A program made the position numbers and the translations under genes. This document shows positions 1 through 4,553 of a stretch of DNA of 5,435 nt, one piece after another (the first letter of the stretch is position 1; every line of letters begins with the position of its first letter). The notes beneath the pieces were generated by a model. The model worked only from the letters and a program-made list of their open reading frames with translations, made no database searches and was not told the DNA's origin. The DNA lies in NCBI GenBank assembly GCA_021788685.1, contig JAJYKH010000214.1, positions 1 through 5,435 on the forward strand, in the 5' to 3' direction. Origin of the DNA: Deltaproteobacteria bacterium (GTDB lineage: Bacteria > Desulfobacterota > Desulfobulbia > Desulfobulbales > UBA5123).

Positions 1-794
1 ACGGTGTTGAGCAGCTCATAGTAGTACCGGCGGTGGGCCTTGAAATAGAGGCTCAGATAGAGCATCGGCTCCCGCAAGACCTTCTGTTCGCACAGGAGCA
101 GCGTGATCAGCAACCGCCCGAGCCGGCCGTTGCCATCGAGGAACGGGTGGATGGTTTCAAACTGCACGTGGGCCAGGGCCGCTTTGAGCAGGACCGGGGT
201 CGGTCCGGGCTGATCATGCAGGAACAATTCGAGCTGGCCCAGGCACTCCGGCACCTTTTCGGCCGGAGGCGGAACGAAGGCCGCATTCCCGGGCCGGGTG
301 CCACCGATCCAGTTCTGACTCCGTCGAAACACTCCCGGGGTCTGATGGCTGCCGCGGCCTCTGTCCAGCAACACCCCATGAATCTCCCTGATCAGCCGCA
401 GCGAAAGAGGAAACCCCTCCGCCAATCGGCCCATGCCATGGTTGAGGGCGGCCACGTAGTTGCTGACCTCCCGCGCGTCGTCCAGGGGAACGCCCGGCTC
501 CTGATCAAGCTCGAACAAGAGCAGGTCCGAAAGAGACGACTGCGTCCCCTCGATCATGGAGGAGAGGACCGCCTCCTTCCGGATGTACATGGAGAGGAAA
601 AGGGAAGTATCGGGCAGGAGGGCGGAAACACTGTCGAGACGCCCCAATGCCAGCAGAGCCTGATCGAATTTGCTGCGCAGCTCAAGGGCCCAGTCAATGG
701 GCGGGACTGGCGGCAGAGGAGAGGGGACAAAGGCCTGCGCCTTTTCGCCAGTGGTGGCAATGGTCACATAGTGCCCCTGGAGCTCTCGCTTCAT
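1..794 (-). CDS. Fic family protein (AMP-transferase type, class II), partial: C-terminus beyond window
   Basis: The first 264 codons are visible; the gene runs off the left edge. The Fic catalytic motif HPFLDGNGR lies at residues 216-224 (bases 123-149) and matches HPFx(D/E)GNGR, with His216 as the expected general base. Ahead of it is a flap-like segment (FRRSQNWIGG, residues 156-165, then VPPP). Residues 78-83 read SSMIEG, matching the inhibitory-helix motif (S/T)xxxE(G/N), with Glu82 as the residue expected to block ATP. Because this helix precedes the core in the same chain, the protein is a class II, self-inhibited Fic. Residues 1 to about 100 resemble the Fic_N domain. Relatives run to about 370 residues and often end in a winged helix, so roughly 100 residues are missing. 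Fic enzymes of this type transfer AMP from ATP to Ser/Thr/Tyr hydroxyls of proteins; the target here is unknown. ATG at 794 is the first ATG after an in-frame stop at 807-809; no strong ribosome site precedes it, and TTG at 800 is an alternative. No separate antitoxin gene lies upstream. Confidence 0.93.
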   Translation of the reverse strand, partial: MKRELQGHYVTIATTGEKAQAFVPSPLPPVPPIDWALELRSKFDQALLALGRLDSVSALLPDTSLFLSMYIRKEAVLSSMIEGTQSSLSDLLLFELDQEPGVPLDDAREVSNYVAALNHGMGRLAEGFPLSLRLIREIHGVLLDRGRGSHQTPGVFRRSQNWIGGTRPGNAAFVPPPAEKVPECLGQLELFLHDQPGPTPVLLKAALAHVQFETIHPFLDGNGRLGRLLITLLLCEQKVLREPMLYLSLYFKAHRRYYYELLNT

Positions 795-803
795 GTGCAA
801 CGT

Positions 804-825
804 GGCCTAAAATAGGCCTAAAATA
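804..825. repeat. Perfect 11-bp tandem duplication upstream of the Fic gene
   Basis: GGCCTAAAATA occurs twice with no gap (804-814 and 815-825). The junction creates the 8-bp palindrome TAGGCCTA (813-820). It lies between the candidate promoter and the Fic start codon, so it would be in the 5' leader of the transcript. It could be a protein-binding site or chance slippage. Confidence 0.7.
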
Positions 826-1057
826 AAAACCATCATTATTTTAATAGAATGCATTATCGTAAAATAAATCGTCCCCCCAATAAAGAGCAAGTGAATTCTG
901 ATGGAAGCTGGTATTGGGCATGCAGGATGGAGGGTTTTCAGCGCCCGCGAAATAGAGCCCTGTTGCCAGAGCCCCGCCGGAGCGCGAAACCCATTTGGCT
1001 GAGGGGCCCAACGACGGGACGGGCCGGCTAAATATGTCTAACGGCGTCTGTTCCGGG
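826..1057. other. Intergenic stretch without a supported gene
   Basis: Between the Fic leader and the tRNA terminator I find no convincing gene. A 60-codon open frame on the plus strand (849-1031) lacks a ribosome site and any recognisable motif. The part up to about 890 is AT-rich; the rest is GC-rich. The only internal structure is a 7-bp direct repeat, AGAGCCC at 954-960 and 968-974, at a 14-bp period, which may be chance. Confidence 0.5.
835..863 (-). promoter_or_regulatory. Candidate sigma-70 promoter for the Fic gene
   Basis: On the minus strand TTTACG (863-858, 4 of 6 to the -35 consensus) and AATAAT (840-835, 5 of 6 to the -10 consensus) are 17 bp apart. They lie in an AT-rich patch about 40 bp upstream of the Fic start codon that contrasts with the GC-rich surroundings. 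A second -10-like hexamer, GATAAT, is at 858-853. The match is suggestive only, because AT-rich DNA gives such hexamers easily. Confidence 0.35.
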
Positions 1058-1085
1058 AAAAGAAAAAAGCCCCCGAGACGGGGGC
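1058..1085 (-). terminator. Rho-independent terminator of the tRNA-Ser unit
   Basis: Read on the minus strand, GCCCCC (1085-1080), loop GTCTC and GGGGGC (1074-1069) form a perfect 6-bp GC stem followed by six T, one C and four more T (1068-1058). It begins 16 bp after the CCA end of tRNA-Ser(GCT), so it ends the two-tRNA transcript. It also insulates the downstream Fic gene from the tRNA promoter. Confidence 0.92.
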
Positions 1086-1101
1086 CTTTGGGAAAGGCAA
1101 C

Positions 1102-1196
1102 TGGCGGAGAGAGAGGGATTCGAACCCTCGGTAGGGCTTTATGGCCCTACACTCGCTTAGCAGGCGAGCACCTTCGGCCTACTCGGTCATCTCTCC
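1102..1196 (-). tRNA. tRNA-Ser, anticodon GCT
   Basis: A complete class II tRNA of 95 nt with an encoded CCA (1104-1102). The acceptor stem pairs GGAGAGA (1196-1190) with TCTCTCC, followed by discriminator G as in tRNA-Ser. The anticodon stem is CTCGC/GCGAG with loop CTGCTAA, giving anticodon GCT at 1161-1159, which reads AGC and AGU. The long variable arm is a perfect 7-bp hairpin (GTAGGGC/GCCCTAC), the main serine identity element. The T arm is GAGGG/CCCTC around TTCGAAT. It is the second gene of a two-tRNA transcript, 20 bp after tRNA-Ser(TGA). Confidence 0.97.
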
Positions 1197-1216
1197 GGGG
1201 GTGCGTGCGGATGGCG

Positions 1217-1302
1217 TGGCGGAGGGAGTAGGATTCGAACCCACGGAACTTTCGCTCAACGGTTTTCAAGACCGCCGCCTTAAACCACTCGGCCATCCCT
1301 CC
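1217..1302 (-). tRNA. tRNA-Ser, anticodon TGA
   Basis: A complete class II tRNA of 86 nt with an encoded CCA (1219-1217). The acceptor stem pairs GGAGGGA (1302-1296) with TCCCTCC, with discriminator G. The anticodon loop is CTTGAAA, giving TGA at 1268-1266, which reads UCA and, by wobble at a modified U34, other UCN codons. The anticodon stem GCGGT/ACCGT contains one G-T pair. The variable arm (GAGC/GTTC) is shorter than in its neighbour. The T arm is GTGGG/CCTAC around TTCGAAT. It is the first gene after the promoter at 1343-1313. Confidence 0.97.
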
Positions 1303-1312
1303 AGCAATCGAC

Positions 1313-1343
1313 AGTATGTACCATCTCCGCCAGGGGCTGTCAA
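1313..1343 (-). promoter_or_regulatory. Promoter of the tRNA-Ser(TGA)-tRNA-Ser(GCT) unit
   Basis: A perfect -35 box, TTGACA, lies at 1343-1338 on the minus strand. Possible -10 boxes are TACATA (1320-1315, 17-bp spacer, 3 of 6) and CATACT (1318-1313, 19-bp spacer, 4 of 6). Either would start RNA a few bases upstream of the mature 5' end of tRNA-Ser(TGA) at 1302. Placement and the -35 match make this the likely tRNA promoter; the exact -10 is uncertain. Confidence 0.7.
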
Positions 1344-1396
1344 CGACAAGGCACCCCAAAGGCGAGGCGGGACGGGCGGGTAGCTCACCTTGGCCC

Positions 1397-1855
1397 TCAC
1401 CCCACCACCCATACCGTGAACCCGCTGCAGGCGCGGGCCACGGCATTCGAGATGCTGCCGAACAGGAATTCCTCGGCCTTGGAGACCCCCCGTTTGCCCA
1501 CCACCACCGTGCCGTAGCCGCCCTCGGCCCGGGCAGCCAGGATGACGCTGCTGATCGGGGTCTTGGTGGTGGCCATCCGGCAGTCGGTGTGGACCTGGGC
1601 CGCCGGGACATGGTAGCCCGCGAGCAGCTCGGTGGCGGCGGCGAAGATCGCCTGCGCCCGGTTCTCCTTTTCCTGCCGGTAATCGGCCGCGGAGTGGCCC
1701 TCCCGGAGGTAGGTGGGCGGCGGCTCGGGGTAGACGTGGAGGAGGCAGATCTCGAGCCCCCCCGCGGCGCCGGAGAGTTCCCCCAGGTAGCGCAAGGCGC
1801 GGCGGGAGGTTTCGGTTTCGTCCACCGCCACCAGGATCCGGTTCCAGGCTGCCAT
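1397..1855 (-). CDS. Universal stress protein, UspA family, ATP-binding type
   Basis: A single-domain Usp of 152 residues, the usual length for the family. The N-terminal strand ILVAVDET (residues 7-14) carries the conserved Asp12 of the nucleotide site. The C-terminal ATP motif G-x2-G-x9-G-(S/T) is exact: Gly120, Gly123, Gly133, Ser134 (VVGKRG, then FGS). The chain ends in the typical hydrophobic strand TVWVVG. It is therefore expected to be a cytoplasmic dimer that binds ATP, unlike UspA members lacking the motif. I chose ATG at 1855 because AAGGGGGAG (1865-1857) precedes it; a start at 1888 would lie inside the upstream gene and add 11 residues ahead of the family's usual beginning. The gap to the reductase stop is 11 bp, filled by the ribosome site, so the two genes are probably co-transcribed and may be translationally coupled. 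The stress or ligand sensed cannot be read from the sequence. No clear terminator is visible after the stop. Confidence 0.93.
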   Translation of the reverse strand: MAAWNRILVAVDETETSRRALRYLGELSGAAGGLEICLLHVYPEPPPTYLREGHSAADYRQEKENRAQAIFAAATELLAGYHVPAAQVHTDCRMATTKTPISSVILAARAEGGYGTVVVGKRGVSKAEEFLFGSISNAVARACSGFTVWVVG

Positions 1856-1866
1856 GCTCCCCCTTG
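1856..1866 (-). promoter_or_regulatory. Ribosome binding site that fixes the Usp start
   Basis: AAGGGGGAG (1865-1857) fills the 11-bp gap between the reductase stop codon (1869-1867) and the Usp ATG at 1855. It supports the 152-residue Usp start. Confidence 0.7.
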
Positions 1867-2808
1867 TCAGTACCGCTCGAAGCCCCACTTCTCCAAGAGC
1901 CGGACCAGCTCGATCACGCTCTGCTGGGTGGTAACCGGCACCAGCCGCTCGGCGCCGTACCGATAGAGGGCACCGTTCAGGAAATCAATCTCCGTGCGCC
2001 GGCCGGAAAGGAGGTCCTGGAGCATGGAGGAGACGTTGTCGCTGGTGCGCCGGCAGGAATCGAACAGCAGCTCGTAAAGGTCGGAATAGTAAAGCTCGAT
2101 GCCCCGGGATTCCGCCACCATCCGTCCCTCGTCGATCAGCCGCTTCATGAGGGAGATCGATTCCATCTTTTCGAGAAGCTGCCCGTTCTTGAGCCGCAGA
2201 ATGGCGGACACCGGGTTGATGGCCGCGTAGACGATGACCTTGCACCAGAGCCGGCTGACCACCTCCCGGACCGCCTCGGTTTCCAGGCCGCAACGGGTGA
2301 AGGCCCGGGCGAGCCGCCTCACCCGGGAGGTGAGGGCGCCGTCCAGCTCGCCAATGGAGGTGATGCCGGCGCCACCCTGGCGTACCCGGCCCGGCCCCAG
2401 GGCAGCCGCGGCCATGAAGGTGAAGCCGCCCAGGATGTTGCGCCGCCGCTCCACCTTTTCCATGAGCTCGATGGTCCCCAAGGTGGTCTGCAGGGTGATG
2501 ATCGGCGATTCCTGGGTGATGAGATGGGCCACCGCCCGCATGGCGGCCAGCGTGTCGAAGGCCTTGACCGCGAGGATCACCGCGTCGCAGCTCTCGATCT
2601 CCGAGGCGTCGAGGACCGCCCGGGCGGGCGTGAAGGCGGCCTCGGCGCCGTCTTCGGCGTGCTCGGCGACCACGCCAATCCCCTGGCTGTTGACGGCGGC
2701 CACGATCTCCTCCCGGGGCTCCACGAACACCACCTCGTGCCCGCCCCGGCTGAGATAGGCCCCGAACAAGCCACCGATGGCCCCGGCGCCCGCGATGACG
2801 AACCGCAT
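1867..2808 (-). CDS. panE: Ketopantoate reductase family protein (PanE/ApbA) with altered active-site residues
   Basis: A 313-residue cytoplasmic NAD(P)H-dependent reductase. Members classically reduce 2-dehydropantoate to pantoate for pantothenate and CoA synthesis. The N-terminal Rossmann fold has GAGAIG at residues 7-12 and VKAF at 81-84, Lys82 corresponding to E. coli Lys72. The helical C-terminal domain starts near residue 183: LWCK with catalytic Lys190 (E. coli Lys176), INPVSA with Asn198 (Asn184), KNGQL with Asn208 (Asn194), SSMLQD at 260-265, and TEIDFLNG with Glu273 (Glu256). Two usual active-site residues differ in my alignment from memory: the QNG/HNG motif reads QTT (Thr108 in place of Asn98), and Tyr194 replaces Asn180. 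The substrate may therefore not be ketopantoate. ATG at 2808 is chosen because AGGAGGAG (2824-2817) lies 8 nt upstream and the Rossmann strand starts at once; ATG at 2850 would add 14 non-family residues without a good ribosome site. It is followed by usp after 11 bp. Confidence 0.88.
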   Translation of the reverse strand: MRFVIAGAGAIGGLFGAYLSRGGHEVVFVEPREEIVAAVNSQGIGVVAEHAEDGAEAAFTPARAVLDASEIESCDAVILAVKAFDTLAAMRAVAHLITQESPIITLQTTLGTIELMEKVERRRNILGGFTFMAAAALGPGRVRQGGAGITSIGELDGALTSRVRRLARAFTRCGLETEAVREVVSRLWCKVIVYAAINPVSAILRLKNGQLLEKMESISLMKRLIDEGRMVAESRGIELYYSDLYELLFDSCRRTSDNVSSMLQDLLSGRRTEIDFLNGALYRYGAERLVPVTTQQSVIELVRLLEKWGFERY

Positions 2809-2824
2809 GCGCTGATCTCCTCCT
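2809..2824 (-). promoter_or_regulatory. Ribosome binding site that fixes the reductase start
   Basis: AGGAGGAG (2824-2817) with an 8-nt spacer precedes the ATG at 2808. It argues against the longer frame opening at 2850. Confidence 0.75.
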
Positions 2825-2889
2825 GGATTCTGGCTTTCCTCCTTCATCATAGGGGAAAGGAACGTGTGAAATCCATAGCATTCGGGAGC

Positions 2890-2917
2890 AATGGAGAATG
2901 GAGAATGATGAACGGCG
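2890..2917. repeat. Short heptamer tandem repeat (AATGGAG type)
   Basis: Units of 7 bp: AATGGAG (2890-2896), AATGGAG (2897-2903), AATGATG (2904-2910), then a decayed AACGGCG (2911-2917). It lies in the spacer between radA and the reductase gene. Similar short heptamer arrays occur between genes in several bacterial genomes; their function is unknown to me. Confidence 0.6.
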
Positions 2918-2930
2918 GAATCAGGGATTC

Positions 2931-3000
2931 ACCACGACGGGCACGAAGGGACAAGCCTCAACAAGGCCTTATTCGTGCTCTTTTTGGTCCTTCGGGTGGA
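2931..3000. repeat. Facing degenerate copies of a CCACGAAGG-type repeat
   Basis: On the plus strand CCACGACGG (2932-2940) and GCACGAAGG (2941-2949) are two 9-bp units with 7 of 9 identities. Further on, the opposite strand carries related sequence (CGAAGGACC and GCACGAA, read from 2994 to 2972). GCACGAA (2941-2947) and TTCGTGC (2972-2978) form a perfect 7-bp inverted pair, with a smaller imperfect stem, AAGCCT with AGGCCTT, inside it. There is no T-run after the stem on the minus strand, so I do not call it a terminator of radA. Confidence 0.5.
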
Positions 3001-3019
3001 GAAAACAATGGGATGAGGG

Positions 3020-3054
3020 GGCTCACAGCTGAGAGCTGACGGCTGACAGCTGAT
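3020..3054. repeat. Five-unit heptamer tandem repeat (AGCTGAC type)
   Basis: Five consecutive 7-bp units: GGCTCAC, AGCTGAG, AGCTGAC, GGCTGAC, AGCTGAT (3020-3054). The array ends 4 bp from the radA stop codon at 3061-3059. It contains CAGCTG twice (3026-3031 and 3047-3052), so the transcribed RNA could also fold on itself. It is a second, unrelated heptamer array in the same spacer as the AATGGAG units. Confidence 0.7.
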
Positions 3055-3058
3055 CGCT

Positions 3059-4417
3059 CTATATCGCCTCCAAGGCCTCCCGGAGGTGCCGGACGGGAGT
3101 GATTTCCATGTTGGGGATCTTCTCGCGGGGGGCGTTGGCCTTGGGGACAATGGCCCGGCGGAATCCGTGCTTGGCGGCCTCCCGCAGCCGCTCCCGGCCG
3201 TTGGGCACCGGCCGGATCTCGCCGGCCAGGCCCACCTCGCCGAAGGCCACCAGGTCGGAAGGCAGCGGGGTGTTGTGCAGGCTGGAGGCAACGGCCAGTA
3301 GGAGGGGCAGGTCGGCGCTGGTCTCCACCACCCGCACTCCGCCCACCACATTCACAAACACGTCGCGGCCGGCGGAGACGATCCCGCCGTGGCGGTGGAG
3401 GACCGCAAGCAGCATGGCCAGGCGGTTCTGATCCAGCCCCACGGCCAAGCGGCGGGCGTAGTCGGCGGGGCTGTCGTCCACCAGGGCCTGCAGCTCGACA
3501 AGGAGCGGCCGGCTCCCCTCCCAGACCGCGAGCACCACGCTGCCGGGCATGGGCTCCTCCGGCCGGGAGAGGAAGATCGCCGAGGGATTGGTGATCTCCT
3601 TCATGCCGTTCTCGGTCATGGCGAAGACGCCCAGCTCATTCACCGCCCCGAACCGGTTCTTCACCGCCCGCATGATCCGGAAGCGGCTGTCAGAGCCGCC
3701 TTCGAGGTAGCAGACCACGTCGATGATGTGCTCCAGCACCCGGGGACCGGCCAGTTCCCCGGCCTTGGTGACGTGGCCCACCAGGAAAACGGCGGTGCCG
3801 CTCTGCTTGGCGAAGCGGGTGAGGGCGGCCGCGCTCTCCCGCACCTGGGAAACCCCGCCGGGGGCGGCCTGGATGTCCGCCACCTGCATGGTCTGGATCG
3901 AATCGATCACCAGCACCTGGGGCCGCTCGCGGGCGGCGGTCCCGCAGATGGCCTCCACCTGGGTTTCGCCCAAGAGGAGGAGCTTCCGGTCGGGGAGGCC
4001 GAGCCTCCTGGCCCGCATGGTGATCTGGCGGAGGGATTCCTCGCCGGTCACGTAGAGCACCTTCATGGTCTCGCTCAAGGTGCAGCAGACCTGGAGAAGC
4101 AGGGTGGATTTGCCTACCCCGGGGTCGCCGCCGATGAGGGCGACTGACCCGCGCACGAGACCGCCGCCCAGGACCCGGTCGAGCTCGCCCATGCCGGTTC
4201 CCAGCCGTTCCTCCGCTTCCAGGGCGACCTCGGCCATGGACTGGACCGCGGCGCCGCTCCCGGCGTAGCCGCTGAAGCCCTTCCGGGCGGACTGGAGGAG
4301 GTCGGCCGGCGCTTCGGCCAGGGTGTCCCACTCGCCGCAGTCGGGGCACTGGCCGGACCACTTGGAGGAGAGGCCGCCGCAGGCGCTGCAGGTGAAGGCG
4401 GATTTGGGTTTGGCCAT
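3059..4417 (-). CDS. radA: DNA repair protein RadA (Sms)
   Basis: A complete 452-residue RadA, the usual length. It is a RecA-like ATPase that promotes branch migration and strand exchange at recombination intermediates in the cytoplasm. Domains in order: a four-cysteine zinc finger, C-x2-C-x10-C-x2-C, at Cys10, Cys13, Cys24 and Cys27; a RecA-like core with Walker A GGDPGVGKST (residues 96-105) and Walker B region VLVIDSIQT (168-176); the RadA-specific KNRFG motif (253-257); and a C-terminal Lon-protease-like domain from about residue 270, with conserved stretches VNVVGG (355-360) and GEVGLAGEIRPVP (393-405). All key residues are present, so it should be functional. The start at 4417 is supported by GGAGG (4431-4427) 9 nt upstream and by the family's typical beginning just before the zinc finger. 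It lies 136 bp after hemW and 250 bp before the reductase gene, with repeats in both gaps, so shared transcription with either neighbour is uncertain. Confidence 0.98.
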   Translation of the reverse strand: MAKPKSAFTCSACGGLSSKWSGQCPDCGEWDTLAEAPADLLQSARKGFSGYAGSGAAVQSMAEVALEAEERLGTGMGELDRVLGGGLVRGSVALIGGDPGVGKSTLLLQVCCTLSETMKVLYVTGEESLRQITMRARRLGLPDRKLLLLGETQVEAICGTAARERPQVLVIDSIQTMQVADIQAAPGGVSQVRESAAALTRFAKQSGTAVFLVGHVTKAGELAGPRVLEHIIDVVCYLEGGSDSRFRIMRAVKNRFGAVNELGVFAMTENGMKEITNPSAIFLSRPEEPMPGSVVLAVWEGSRPLLVELQALVDDSPADYARRLAVGLDQNRLAMLLAVLHRHGGIVSAGRDVFVNVVGGVRVVETSADLPLLLAVASSLHNTPLPSDLVAFGEVGLAGEIRPVPNGRERLREAAKHGFRRAIVPKANAPREKIPNMEITPVRHLREALEAI

Positions 4418-4458
4418 TAGCGGTTTCCTCCGGGTTGTAGGTAGGGTCCGGTCCGTAA

Positions 4459-4510
4459 GGTGGATAAGCGGAGCGCATCCACCAAACCCAATCCTTCCGG
4501 AATGGATTGG
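4459..4510. repeat. Two adjacent perfect hairpins in the hemW-radA spacer (REP-like element)
   Basis: Hairpin 1 pairs GGTGGAT (4459-4465) with ATCCACC (4477-4483), with an inner GCG/CGC stem around a GAG loop (4468-4476). Hairpin 2 pairs CCAATCC (4488-4494) with GGATTGG (4504-4510) around the palindrome TTCCGGAA (4495-4502). Only four bases (4484-4487) separate them. Hairpin 1 resembles a repeat of the form GGTGGATAAGCGnAGCGCAT that I recall as dispersed in many proteobacterial genomes; this memory is unchecked. There is no T-run, so it is not a standard terminator. The element ends about 40 bp upstream of the radA start codon and would be in its leader if transcription came through from hemW. 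Confidence 0.7.
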
Positions 4511-4553
4511 AATCTACCCCAGGGATGAGGCGAGTCGCAAGCGGGGAAATCCC

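Noticed and set aside
33..815. 260-codon open frame on the plus strand
   Set aside because: It lies opposite the Fic gene, whose translation shows catalytic and inhibitory motifs; the plus-strand product has no recognisable domain.
849..1031. 60-codon open frame on the plus strand as a small gene
   Set aside because: There is no ribosome site, no promoter reading rightward and no recognisable sequence; it spans the AT-rich to GC-rich change without a coding signature.
1102..1196. tRNA-Ser(GCT) 3' end as an integration site for an island carrying the Fic gene
   Set aside because: I found no second copy of the tRNA 3' end and no integrase gene between 1 and 1101. The idea cannot be excluded because the Fic side is cut by the window edge.
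1147..1611. 154-codon open frame on the minus strand
   Set aside because: It runs through tRNA-Ser(TGA), much of tRNA-Ser(GCT) and the tRNA promoter, and is out of frame with the Usp gene.
2953..2970. Stem AAGCCT/AGGCCTT as a radA terminator
   Set aside because: The stem is short and imperfect, and no T-run follows on the minus strand.
1864..3039. 391-codon open frame on the plus strand
   Set aside because: It is antisense to the reductase gene and extends through the repeat-filled spacer; its composition is typical of the reverse of a GC-rich gene.
3389..4147. 252-codon open frame on the plus strand
   Set aside because: It is entirely antisense to radA and has no recognisable motif.
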